From an uncultured bacterium (GTDB taxonomy: Bacteria > Verrucomicrobiota > Kiritimatiellia > RFP12 > UBA1067): DNA of 64,000 bases. Below, piece after piece: positions 23,396-31,012 of the stretch. Location: positions 24,642 through 88,641 of the forward strand of contig CADCGZ010000007.1 in NCBI GenBank assembly GCA_902801025.1, given 5' to 3'. Within the stretch, counting starts at the first letter, position 1. The number at the start of each line of letters is the position of its first letter. The notes under the pieces are model-generated. The model did not search any database. It saw nothing but the letters and a program-made list of their open reading frames with translations, and was not told where the DNA came from. Position numbers and translations under genes: made by a program.

Positions 23396-24389
23396 GCATG
23401 GGATTTTGGGAAAAAGGGGCCATCAGCGCCCTTGCGCGGGTGAACTCGGCGGAGAGGTCGACTTTGCGGCAGCCGTCGACGTATCCGGCGGCGCGGAGGT
23501 TCTCGACAAATCTGCGGAACTTGTGGGGACCGGGCTTCAGGTTGTCGAGAGCAATGACCTCGGCAGAGCCAAAGGTACACGCTTCAGAAAGCATCCCAGT
23601 AGATTCTGCAGTAACATAAAGCCGCTTCGCTAGTTGCACAAAAGCTGGGATTGGATTGAAATGGTCCTTCGAATAGATGAGCTTGTAGCTCCACGGATAG
23701 GAGTCGACGAGCGCCTCGACATCGGCTGGGGTGCGGCGAGAGGTCGTCACGCAAAGCTGCGCGCCCTTGTTTGCCGCGAATATCTCGTCAAGCCGCGACT
23801 TCATCCACTCTACTGTCATGGAAGAACACTTATTAGGTCCGCCGACAATTACGCCAACGAGGTTGTCGGTCGCACCCTGATAGCGCTCCTTGAACGAGAC
23901 AACGCCCTTCTCGTAAAAATCTGCGTCGTTGGCTACGAGGTTCGCCGGAATCTCGACGACGTTGGGAAGCTTCGCCGGGTTGTCGAACGTCGGCGCGAGA
24001 ATGCAGTCGAAGGAGGAAAGATCGTAGCCACGCGGATAAAGGACGACGCCGCACTTCGCGCCGGGGATCTCCCGCGCAAGCGCCTTCGCGGCGTAGAAAG
24101 TGCCGGAGCCCGTTCCTATAACGACCGTACCTGGTTGGGAAGACTCTCGCGCCCCTTTTTCTCTGCGTCTCTGCGTCTCTGCGTTAAAAACTTCCAGCCC
24201 CTGCAAAAGCCCCACAGTCCTTATGCCAAGCCGATCAAAGAGATAGCTAAGCATCTTGTGGAACGGCGACTTGAATTTCACCGGCACAAGTTGGAAGTCG
24301 AGTCCCAGTGCGCGCGCAAACGCCTTTGACTGGTTTTCGTGCCCAGCCTTTCCGTCGGTAAGTACAATGGCTTTGCCGTCATTCGTCAT
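23367..24389 (-). CDS. ELM1/DUF1022-like protein with an in-frame dispersed repeat
   Basis: A 340-residue soluble protein. The N-terminal LTDGKAGHENQSKAFA and the C-terminal CTFGSAEVIALDNLKPGPHKF are hallmarks of the mitochondrial-fission ELM1 family, which has a GT-B-like fold; bacterial members are linked to LPS-region genes but their reaction is unsettled. Other motifs include VVIGTGSGTFYAAKALARE and GVIVGGPNK. Residues about 67-82 (NAETQRRRE and flanks) are encoded by a dispersed DNA repeat and have no counterpart in the fold, so they probably form a surface loop. The ATG at 24389 overlaps the stop of the nrnA-type gene (ATGA), implying co-translation. The frame extends upstream to 25088 but over the neighbouring gene. 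Confidence 0.85.
   Translation of the reverse strand: MTNDGKAIVLTDGKAGHENQSKAFARALGLDFQLVPVKFKSPFHKMLSYLFDRLGIRTVGLLQGLEVFNAETQRRREKGARESSQPGTVVIGTGSGTFYAAKALAREIPGAKCGVVLYPRGYDLSSFDCILAPTFDNPAKLPNVVEIPANLVANDADFYEKGVVSFKERYQGATDNLVGVIVGGPNKCSSMTVEWMKSRLDEIFAANKGAQLCVTTSRRTPADVEALVDSYPWSYKLIYSKDHFNPIPAFVQLAKRLYVTAESTGMLSEACTFGSAEVIALDNLKPGPHKFRRFVENLRAAGYVDGCRKVDLSAEFTRARALMAPFSQNPMLAILKRGVV
24151..24190. repeat. Dispersed ACGCAGAG-type repeat, copy 2 (inside a coding region)
   Basis: CTCTGCGTCTCTGCGTCTCT continues into GCGTTAAAAA; the reverse strand is a TTAACGCAGAG repeat with three direct units, matching the element at 11901-11940 in the opposite orientation. It is read in frame as NAETQRRRE in the ELM1-like gene without introducing a stop. 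Confidence 0.85.
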
Positions 24390-25429
24390 ACAATTCCCGC
24401 GGGGATGCGCATAGTCTTCCGGCATGCGCTTTTCAAGAGTTCCTTCACGGCCGCGCGCATCTGGCGCTTCGCCGCGCCCATCGACGCCTTTATCGTGCAA
24501 CCCGCCGCCTTGCGGTGCCCGCCGCCGCCGAACTTCGCCGCAAGCGCCGTTGCGTCCCAGTCGCCGCGCGTCCTTATCGAGCAGCGAGTCTCCTTCGTGC
24601 GGTCCGGGATCTGGTAGAAGAAAAGAGCGATCTCGTTCTTCGCGACAGAACGCGGAATCTCGATTATGTCCTCGGCGTCCGCCTTTGTCCCGCGCACCTC
24701 GCGGAAGTCGTCGCGCGTGAGCGAGACCTCTGCGACCTTCCTGTTCTTCCAGATGTGGAGCGAACGCCACGCTATGCGCTTGAGCTCGATTGCCTTGCGC
24801 GGGAATGTTCCGTATATGACGTCGTTTATGAAAGCGGTGCGGACGCCGTACTTGAGGAGATCGCCAGCCGCACGCAAGGTGCGCTGGCTCGTCGAGTCGT
24901 ACGCGAACCTGCCGGAATCCGTGATCATAGCGACCCAAAGCGCCTCTGCGGAAGCGCGGTCGAGCTTCCACTCCATCCACTTCGCAAAGCGCCAGACTAT
25001 CTCGCCCGCGCTCGACGCCTCGGGATCTACGATCTGCACGTCGCCAAAAGAGCCGTCGTTCGTGACGTGATGGTCGATGCAGATGCACTTTAGGCCCTTC
25101 GCGACCGGCTCGACCTCCGGCGGCATGCGGCTAAACGAGCTGCAGTCCACGGCGATGAAAAGGTCGAACTGCCCGCCAATCCTGCGCCTGGCACTCTTGA
25201 GCTTGCGCACGGGAATCAAATCTGCCGCTCCTTCGAGGAAGCCGGGCTTCCCGAGCGCATTGAGGTCGGCTGTCGCCCACGCATCCTTCCCTACGCCTTT
25301 CAAGAGCCGCGCGAGAGCGATCATCGAGCCGAGCGAATCCCCGTCGGGGCTCAGGTGCCCCGAAATTAGAATCCGCTTTGCGCCCTCAATAAGCTTCTTT
25401 GCGGCGTCATAGTTTTCCCGCTTCGCCAT
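24386..25429 (-). CDS. DHH phosphoesterase, NrnA-type oligoribonuclease/pAp phosphatase
   Basis: A 347-residue cytoplasmic enzyme with the DHH-superfamily metal motifs: GHLSPDGDSLGS (about residue 23), IAVDCSSF (about residue 93) and CIDHHVTN (about residue 115). A C-terminal DHHA1 segment GGGGHRKAAGCTIK (about residue 315) completes the NrnA/RecJ-like architecture. NrnA degrades nano-RNAs and 3'-phosphoadenosine 5'-phosphate. The start ATG 25429 sits 9 nt downstream of an extended -10 box without a Shine-Dalgarno, so translation probably begins on a near-leaderless mRNA. It overlaps the ELM1-like gene by an ATGA junction. Some members act as cyclic dinucleotide phosphodiesterases, which is an alternative. 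Confidence 0.9.
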   Translation of the reverse strand: MAKRENYDAAKKLIEGAKRILISGHLSPDGDSLGSMIALARLLKGVGKDAWATADLNALGKPGFLEGAADLIPVRKLKSARRRIGGQFDLFIAVDCSSFSRMPPEVEPVAKGLKCICIDHHVTNDGSFGDVQIVDPEASSAGEIVWRFAKWMEWKLDRASAEALWVAMITDSGRFAYDSTSQRTLRAAGDLLKYGVRTAFINDVIYGTFPRKAIELKRIAWRSLHIWKNRKVAEVSLTRDDFREVRGTKADAEDIIEIPRSVAKNEIALFFYQIPDRTKETRCSIRTRGDWDATALAAKFGGGGHRKAAGCTIKASMGAAKRQMRAAVKELLKSACRKTMRIPAGIV

Positions 25430-25438
25430 AGGTAAGTA

Positions 25439-25447
25439 ATTATACCA
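25439..25447 (-). promoter_or_regulatory. Near-leaderless promoter of the DHH phosphoesterase gene
   Basis: TATGGTATAAT on the minus strand with TATAAT at 25439-25444. Nine nucleotides (TACTTACCT) separate the box from ATG 25429, and they contain no Shine-Dalgarno. No strong -35 was seen. Confidence 0.6.
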
Positions 25448-25508
25448 TAATTTTGGCCCTTGGGGCCCTTCGGCGAGAGACACTGCGGACGACAGCGGAA
25501 CACTATGT

Positions 25509-26894
25509 CTACTTCACATCCGAGGAGGCGCTTTGAGACTTTGACTCGCCGCCCGTGGAATCGAAATCGCCAATCTTGTAGGTCTGGTTCGGCTGCGGCG
25601 GAACGAGCCCATGTTGCGAACCCTGGACCCAAAGTATTGACTTCGGAGTCTTGATTGCGTTGAAAAGCGCGGCCTGCCCAGACGGCGGGCAGACGTAGTC
25701 GCCGAGACCTGCGCGCGGAATCTCAACCGGGCATTTGGCGCGGGCGATGTGCGAGATGGCGTCGAAATACTCGAGCCCCGGCGCATACTTGACGAACCAG
25801 TTGCCGTGGAGACGGCCGCCCGGTTCCGTCGCGGAGAAATTGCACCCCCAGGTGATAGAAGGACGCGCAAGCGACACATCGGGATCGAGCCCCGCGGCCC
25901 AAACAGTCTGGAGCCCGCCCTGGCTGCCACCTTCGGCGACAAGATCTTTGCCGTTCCATTCAGGCAAGGACTTCACGTACTCAAGCGCGCGCAGGACGCG
26001 AAGCGCCATGAAGCGGAAATAGGCTGTCTCGGGCTTTGCGTTTTCATCGGGCGAGAAGGCATACGTGTAGCCCTCGGGGTGAATGCCCTTGCCAAACTCG
26101 TCATAGTACGACTGCTCGCGGCCAAGCTCATAGCCGTGGGCGTTGATCTCAAGGAATATCTCGTTGCGCGCCTTGCAGGTCGCGGCCGCCCACTCGGGGC
26201 ATCCCTGCTTGTAGAACCCGTAGCCCTGGAAACCGCAACGCGCCTTGCAACTCTTCGGCTCGGCCCCTTTGGGGATGAAAAGGTAGCCCGAGACAGGACG
26301 CGGCCCGTAGCAGTCGATGTAGAGCTCGTATATCGCTACGCCATGGGAGGTCTTTACTTCCTTGCGCGTCGCCTTGAGCGGAACGGCCGCGAGAAGTTGC
26401 TTCTGCTTGGCCCACCACTCGTCGAAGTCCTTCGGCTCGGGCGTAAACCTGCCGATCTTGTCGACGTCCACGCCAGCGCCGCCGTCGAAGAACACATCCT
26501 TCAGGAACCTCTGCCATTTAGGAGCGCCTGGGGCGGTCTTGTCGCGCACGACCTTCTTGCCGTTGGCGTCAACGACATACGCCTCAAGCCGCACGAAGCC
26601 AGGGATGCAGAGTTTCGTCGTTACCTTGCAGACTTCGCCAGACTTGAACGGTACCTTGCCTGACTCAACCTTGCCGTCGTCGCCGGTTCGCTTCCAGTCG
26701 ACCATGTAGCCGGCGTTCTCAAGCTCGGCCGGGACCTCGGACGCGACGAGCGTGAATACAATCTGCTCGCCAGACTTGTACCCCACTGGATTGTCCTTGT
26801 CGGTGCGCCCCTTGAGGAGCACTCCGTCCCAGGAGTTTGCGAAGACTACGGACGCGGCAAGCGCCGCGGACAGCATTACGGCAATTTTCTTCAT
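25509..26894 (-). CDS. Secreted CE7-type acetyl esterase
   Basis: A 461-residue exported alpha/beta hydrolase. Signal peptide MKKIAVMLSAALAASVVFA, then a roughly 120-residue beta-sandwich-like N-terminal region, then the CE7 catalytic domain. The nucleophile elbow is EGGSQGGLQ (about residue 305), the acid lies in GLGDYVCPPSG (about residue 393) and the His in QGSQHGLVPP (about residue 425), which together are diagnostic for acetylxylan esterase/cephalosporin-C deacetylase. It removes acetyl groups from oligosaccharides. The ATG at 26894 lies 7 nt after a promoter -10 box, again without a Shine-Dalgarno. It stands apart from the main glycan operon but next to it, and could trim acetyl groups from the same substrate. 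Confidence 0.88.
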   Translation of the reverse strand: MKKIAVMLSAALAASVVFANSWDGVLLKGRTDKDNPVGYKSGEQIVFTLVASEVPAELENAGYMVDWKRTGDDGKVESGKVPFKSGEVCKVTTKLCIPGFVRLEAYVVDANGKKVVRDKTAPGAPKWQRFLKDVFFDGGAGVDVDKIGRFTPEPKDFDEWWAKQKQLLAAVPLKATRKEVKTSHGVAIYELYIDCYGPRPVSGYLFIPKGAEPKSCKARCGFQGYGFYKQGCPEWAAATCKARNEIFLEINAHGYELGREQSYYDEFGKGIHPEGYTYAFSPDENAKPETAYFRFMALRVLRALEYVKSLPEWNGKDLVAEGGSQGGLQTVWAAGLDPDVSLARPSITWGCNFSATEPGGRLHGNWFVKYAPGLEYFDAISHIARAKCPVEIPRAGLGDYVCPPSGQAALFNAIKTPKSILWVQGSQHGLVPPQPNQTYKIGDFDSTGGESKSQSASSDVK

Positions 26895-26901
26895 GGCTTT
26901 A

Positions 26902-26931
26902 ATTATACCACAACCCACAGCGATGCGGCAA
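26902..26931 (-). promoter_or_regulatory. Leaderless-type promoter of the CE7 esterase gene
   Basis: TTGCCG (26926-26931), 18 bp, then TGG-TATAAT with TATAAT at 26902-26907 on the minus strand. TAAAGCC (7 nt) separates the box from ATG 26894, so the transcript should start at the start codon. Confidence 0.65.
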
Positions 26932-26963
26932 ATCCAATAATGCCCGACCCGGATCTGGACATT

Positions 26964-27782
26964 TTACGGGTCGAAGACGAGAATGCCGAAGGCGCTTTCA
27001 TTGGAGTAGGGGCGCTTGGGGTCGCCGATCCAGTAGAGGGCGTGATCGCGGCGGCCTCCTCCGTCATCGTCCTGCACGCTGATGTTGAAGCCAATGCGAT
27101 CGGGCCGAGACATCTTGCCCATCGCGGCCCAAGGGATATAGAAGGTGTAAAGCGTGAGCTTGGATGAGTCGCCCTGGTTTCTCGCTCCAACTGTGAACGG
27201 CATTGCGCAACCCGACCACCAGACGTTAGTTGAATTGGCCATGCCCACCAATTCCGCCGTCCCCTTCTTGGAAAAATGCTTCCGGTCGACACGGAAGAAC
27301 GTGTTCGGGTAGCCGGAGTAATCGCTGTTTGCGGCGCCATTGGCGACAAGGGCGAACTCTCCGCCATGCTTCAAATGGATACCGCCGTCCGCACGACTGT
27401 CTGGCAAGCGCGCAAGCTCGGCATCAATGAAGATCTCGACTGCATCGTCGTCCCATGCGGCGCACGAAACCGCGTTGGAGGGACAGGTGTCGGCGCGGCG
27501 AGCATCGTCGTCAAGGACGACCACCTTTACCGCAAGCCCGGCGGCATCGTAGGTGCAGCTGAACCAAAAGCTCAGGTCGTCGTCGCCGGCGGGCGGCTGC
27601 GTTTCCGCGTCTACGACTCCGTTCGTGACGGAAACGAACACGCCGTGCGGTCCGAACATGTCGATGTTGGACGGTCCTTTTTGGGAATAGCGCGCGTGGA
27701 CGACAGGTGCCTCCGCAGTGGAACCGGTCGCGCAACCTGCTGCGAGGAGAGGCAGCAACAGCACGAAGCATTTCATTCTCAT
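26964..27782 (-). CDS. Lipoprotein with CBM9-like domain (272 aa)
   Basis: Signal peptide with lipobox (CFVLLLPLLAAGC, Cys at about residue 17) followed by a carbohydrate-binding family 9-like/DOMON-type beta-sandwich: DLSFWFSCTYDAAGLAVKV, WDDDAVEIFIDAEL, and a late YTFYIPWAAMG and RIGFNISVQDDDGGG block typical of this fold. It is probably an outer-membrane or periplasmic sugar-binding lipoprotein that helps hold glycan fragments. The start at 27782 is preferred because a -10 box ends 6 nt upstream; ATG 27776 is also possible. Flanking genes belong to the glycan region, supporting this role. Confidence 0.82.
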   Translation of the reverse strand: MRMKCFVLLLPLLAAGCATGSTAEAPVVHARYSQKGPSNIDMFGPHGVFVSVTNGVVDAETQPPAGDDDLSFWFSCTYDAAGLAVKVVVLDDDARRADTCPSNAVSCAAWDDDAVEIFIDAELARLPDSRADGGIHLKHGGEFALVANGAANSDYSGYPNTFFRVDRKHFSKKGTAELVGMANSTNVWWSGCAMPFTVGARNQGDSSKLTLYTFYIPWAAMGKMSRPDRIGFNISVQDDDGGGRRDHALYWIGDPKRPYSNESAFGILVFDP

Positions 27783-27788
27783 GCAGAT

Positions 27789-27797
27789 ATTATATCA
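27789..27797 (-). promoter_or_regulatory. Leaderless-type promoter of the CBM9-like lipoprotein gene
   Basis: TGATATAAT on the minus strand with TATAAT at 27789-27794. Only ATCTGC lies before ATG 27782. No good -35 is visible, but the TG extension is present. Confidence 0.6.
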
Positions 27798-27854
27798 CAA
27801 CTTCAACAACCGCATCACAGCGCCAGAGGAAGCGCCTTAGGCCCCCGCCATAAG

Positions 27855-28532
27855 TCAGAAGCTACCATTTATAATCGGAAAGACTGGCAAGAAGCCGCCG
27901 CGGGAGATAACGTTTACAATCCCTATCTGCAAGCCGGAATCCATCTTGCCCGCATAGTTCACTATGCCGATCTGACAGCCGCTGACGGAACCGGCGGCAA
28001 CGTTGACGCCAGCAATGAGCAGCGCTCCGCACTGTACGCCGTGCACGTCAGAGGCGCAGTTCAGGAAGCCATACTGAAGACCCGACATGTTACCGCTCGA
28101 CATGTTTATCCAGGCGTCCTGAAGCCCGAGAAATGAATCGGCATAGTTCAGGAGACCATACTGAACGCCAATCGAGCGACGAGCCGAGGAATCGTCGCCA
28201 TTCGAGTTCCAGTTGACGAGCCCCACCTGAAGACCGACGAGCCGACGCGAGACGATGTTCGCGCCGCCTATCGAGAGCCCGTTGAAATCGCCGGTCGCGC
28301 GGCCGACGAGCCCGATGTCGAGCCCTGCGAAATCGTCGCACTGCCCGTAGAGAAGCGAAAGCCGGAAGCCGCCGACATCGCTTTGCGACGACGGCCACTG
28401 CACTGGGTCAAAGAGCGACAGCATCACGGGCGATCTTTCCTCGGCGTGGACGCATGGCGAAGCGACAACGGCGAGGCCAAGCGCGGCAAGCGGCAACAAA
28501 GAGGACAGCGTTTTGTTAATCATGGTTTTCAT
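27855..28532 (-). CDS. LA_2272-type surface-repeat protein (225 aa)
   Basis: A signal peptide (after MKTMINKTLSSLLPLAALGL) is followed by tandem units of about 20 residues built on GLQxGLVN/GxQYGLLN (GLQVGLVNWNSNG, GVQYGLLNYADSF, GLQYGFLNCAS, CQIGIVNYAG, GLQIGIVNVISRG). Such repeats occur in LA_2272/LA_2273 family surface proteins and probably form a short beta-helix or barrel. No enzymatic motif is visible. The ATG at 28532 overlaps the stop of the DUF5009 gene (ATGA), making it the last gene of the nag/Gfo-Idh operon. Function is unknown; a surface adhesin or envelope role is a guess. Confidence 0.82.
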   Translation of the reverse strand: MKTMINKTLSSLLPLAALGLAVVASPCVHAEERSPVMLSLFDPVQWPSSQSDVGGFRLSLLYGQCDDFAGLDIGLVGRATGDFNGLSIGGANIVSRRLVGLQVGLVNWNSNGDDSSARRSIGVQYGLLNYADSFLGLQDAWINMSSGNMSGLQYGFLNCASDVHGVQCGALLIAGVNVAAGSVSGCQIGIVNYAGKMDSGLQIGIVNVISRGGFLPVFPIINGSF

Positions 28533-29650
28533 ACCTTTAGGAACACCCCCCTGCGGCCGAGATACCAGAGTATCGACCATGTGACAAGATAGGACGTAAG
28601 GCCTGTAAGCGCACCACCCCAGGCATCGACATAGCCGCAGAGCCCCGAGAAAAGCCACCTCTGAAGAACGCTCATGACACCCGTCATCATCAGCATGTAG
28701 GCGAGTATCGAGTTCTTGCCGACAGGATCGAACGCGACCGTCCAGCGCCGCAAGCCAAGGACATCGACGACAAACACGAAAAGCGCAAGCATGAAAAGTG
28801 AATAGGACGCCGCCGAAAGCACGAACGAGACAGTCCATAGCTTCTTTACGATCGGATCGCCAAGGACGAGGATCGAAACGCATGCGGCGATTCCGCTCGC
28901 CACGGCGAACGCCACGAGAATCACGCACTTGCGACCTGTGCACTGCGTGTCGTCACGCCTTAGAAGCGCCCCGGCGAACATGCCCATGAGAGCAAGTGCT
29001 ATGCCTGTCGGAAGTGCGAAGAACGACTCCGGCTCATAGCCCCAGCCAGCGACCATATGCGAACCGTACACCACCTTGTCGAGCCACGAAACGATGTTGC
29101 CTTCCACCGAATACGACCACGCGACTTCCGGCGCCCCTGGCGCCATGCAGAAATGGAGAAGCGCATAGTAGCCGACGAGCAGGATCGCCGCCAAGGCGGC
29201 AAGGACGCTCTTGCGCCTGATGTGCAGCCATGCCGTTGCCGCGAACCCCCAGGAAAGCCCGATGTACTGGAGAACGCCCATAAGGCGGAAGTCCGGCTTG
29301 AACTTGAGCACCCCGCCGAACGAGAACCCCAGGAGGAACAGTATCGCCGTGCGGACCACGATCTTCACCTGGATGCGCGAGACAGACCGTCCGCGGTCGA
29401 GCTGAGAGCCGAGGGAGAACGGCCACGAGACGCCGGAGAGGAAAAGGAAGAGCGGAAAGATCGTGTCGTGCTGCGCGAGCCCAGTCCATTCGACGTGCTT
29501 CATCTGCACCGCAAGCCAGCCATCCTGGCAGCCAAGCGCCGCGCAGACTCCGGAAATGGCAGCAGCCCCTCCCGTGATGAAGAACATGTCAAAGCCCCTG
29601 AGGGCATCGAGCGACAGCAGCCGCCCTCCCGTCTTCTTTTCGCAGTTCAT
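28529..29650 (-). CDS. NagX/HGSNAT-like membrane acyltransferase (DUF5009)
   Basis: A 373-residue polytopic protein with about ten hydrophobic helices. The N-terminus SLDALRGFDMFFITGG and the HVEWTG-x3-HDTIFPLFLFLSG block are signatures of the DUF5009/DUF1624 group, whose eukaryotic relative HGSNAT transfers acetyl from acetyl-CoA across the membrane to terminal alpha-glucosamine of heparan sulfate; bacterial NagX lies in N-acetylglucosamine pathways. Its location beside nagA, nagB and oxidoreductases supports a role in modifying or importing an amino sugar. ATG 29650 starts right before the family motif; the frame upstream to 29773 is unsupported. It overlaps the downstream surface-repeat gene. 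The acceptor is not known. Confidence 0.88.
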   Translation of the reverse strand: MNCEKKTGGRLLSLDALRGFDMFFITGGAAAISGVCAALGCQDGWLAVQMKHVEWTGLAQHDTIFPLFLFLSGVSWPFSLGSQLDRGRSVSRIQVKIVVRTAILFLLGFSFGGVLKFKPDFRLMGVLQYIGLSWGFAATAWLHIRRKSVLAALAAILLVGYYALLHFCMAPGAPEVAWSYSVEGNIVSWLDKVVYGSHMVAGWGYEPESFFALPTGIALALMGMFAGALLRRDDTQCTGRKCVILVAFAVASGIAACVSILVLGDPIVKKLWTVSFVLSAASYSLFMLALFVFVVDVLGLRRWTVAFDPVGKNSILAYMLMMTGVMSVLQRWLFSGLCGYVDAWGGALTGLTSYLVTWSILWYLGRRGVFLKV

Positions 29651-29687
29651 TGTCCTCCTTTCCTCCTTTCCAGACCTTCGGCTTTGC

Positions 29688-31004
29688 CTACAGTTCCCAG
29701 CCCTTCTCGTACTCCCTGGACCAGAGAGCGGAAGCTGCCTTCGTGACCGGCGCCCCGGTCGCCGGATCGACATGCACGGTCTCGCCGAGGTCGGCGGCGA
29801 TGTTGGCGACGAGCGGCATGAACGTCGACTTTACGCCGACTTCGGCAGGCGCGTTCGTCGCGGCGTTCTTCGCCCGGAGACAGTCCACGAAGTTCGCCAT
29901 GTGATGGATGTCGAGGGCCCTGGTCGGATCCGTCAGGCTTCCGACGAGCATCGCGCTGTCCGATGCGAACTTGCGGACCTCCTTTGACTTTTCGTCGTAG
30001 ATCGTCACGTTGTTCGCTGGGTCGAAGAAGGCCGACCCCCTTTCGCAGTAGATGACCGCGCCCGTGCCGACGCCCATGTATGGATTGCCTCCGTGGTGGC
30101 ACGAGACTTCGAACGTCACGAACTTGCCGCCCGGGAACTTATAGGATATCCCGTAGACGTCTGGCCACTCGAAGTCGCCGCCGCGCGGGAAGACGGACGA
30201 CGACAGCGCCTGCACGGACTCGGGCCATTCGACGTCAAGCGCCCAACGCGCGATGTCGGAAAAGTGCGGCATGTTGTTGCCGGTTTCGGCTGTGCCCCAC
30301 CGGCGAAACCAGTGCCAGTTGTAGTGGACGACATTGTCGCGGAACGCCGTGCGCGGCGCGGGCCCCTGCCAAAGGTCCCAGTCCAGCCATTCGGGAACCG
30401 GCGCCTCCCGCCCGCTCCCGATGGACTCGCGTCTTGACATATACCAGCACTTCGCCCACCTCGGCTCGCCGAGGGCGCCGCCGTGCAGCAGTGCGATCGC
30501 ATCGCGGTAGGTCTTGGACGAACGACGCTGGCTGCCCACCTGAAGGACCATGCCCGTCTTGCGCTGCGTCTCGAGAATCACCTCGCCCTCGCGCGGGCAG
30601 AAAGCGCACGGCTTCTCGACGTACACGGCCTTACCCGCGCGCATCGCCATGACGGCGCCCCAGGCATGCCAGTGGTCGGGAGTCTCGAGGATGACGCCGT
30701 CGATGGACGGGTCTTCAAGCACCTTCCTGTAGTCGCGCTCCTTCTTCGGCGAGACGCCGGAAATCTCAAGCACCTGCGACGCCGCCCAGTCCATTGCGCG
30801 CGAGTCGACGTCGCATACGCAGGCGATGTCCACGCCGGGCACGCGGAGCGCCGCCTTCATCACCCGCTGCCCGCGGCCAAGCTCGTGGCACCCCACGATG
30901 GCGAGCCGAACCCTGTTTGACGGGGCCTCTGCCCCGAACACCCTGCCCGAGGCCGCGATGAACGCCGCCGAGCCATATCCAAGAAACTGCCTTCTGCTGT
31001 ACAT
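29688..31004 (-). CDS. TAT-exported Gfo/Idh/MocA oxidoreductase
   Basis: A 438-residue protein with a twin-arginine signal (SRRQFLGYGSAAFIAASG) implying export of the folded, NAD(P)-loaded enzyme. The Rossmann fold has VRLAIVGCHELGRGQ; the Gfo/Idh signature VYVEKPCAFCPREGE is at about residue 115; the catalytic-domain segment WHWFRRWGTAETGNNMPH contains the His/Tyr-rich region of the family. Enzymes of this type oxidise sugar hydroxyls, including C3 of glycosides, in the periplasm. The next gene upstream is a Gfo/Idh-DUF1080 fusion (8-bp gap), so the two may act in sequence. Start ATG 31004 has GGGGGGG upstream as Shine-Dalgarno-like. Substrate not determined. Confidence 0.9.
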   Translation of the reverse strand: MYSRRQFLGYGSAAFIAASGRVFGAEAPSNRVRLAIVGCHELGRGQRVMKAALRVPGVDIACVCDVDSRAMDWAASQVLEISGVSPKKERDYRKVLEDPSIDGVILETPDHWHAWGAVMAMRAGKAVYVEKPCAFCPREGEVILETQRKTGMVLQVGSQRRSSKTYRDAIALLHGGALGEPRWAKCWYMSRRESIGSGREAPVPEWLDWDLWQGPAPRTAFRDNVVHYNWHWFRRWGTAETGNNMPHFSDIARWALDVEWPESVQALSSSVFPRGGDFEWPDVYGISYKFPGGKFVTFEVSCHHGGNPYMGVGTGAVIYCERGSAFFDPANNVTIYDEKSKEVRKFASDSAMLVGSLTDPTRALDIHHMANFVDCLRAKNAATNAPAEVGVKSTFMPLVANIAADLGETVHVDPATGAPVTKAASALWSREYEKGWEL

Positions 31005-31012
31005 AGCCCCCC

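Noticed and set aside
24390..25088. A 233-codon extension of the ELM1-like frame
   Set aside because: It lies over the DHH phosphoesterase gene in another frame and lacks family motifs; the ATGA overlap fixes the start at 24389.
29690..30500. Transposase or other mobile-element gene near the Gfo/Idh operon
   Set aside because: The only additional frames are Arg/Ser-rich shadows of the oxidoreductase gene, with no DDE or recombinase motifs.
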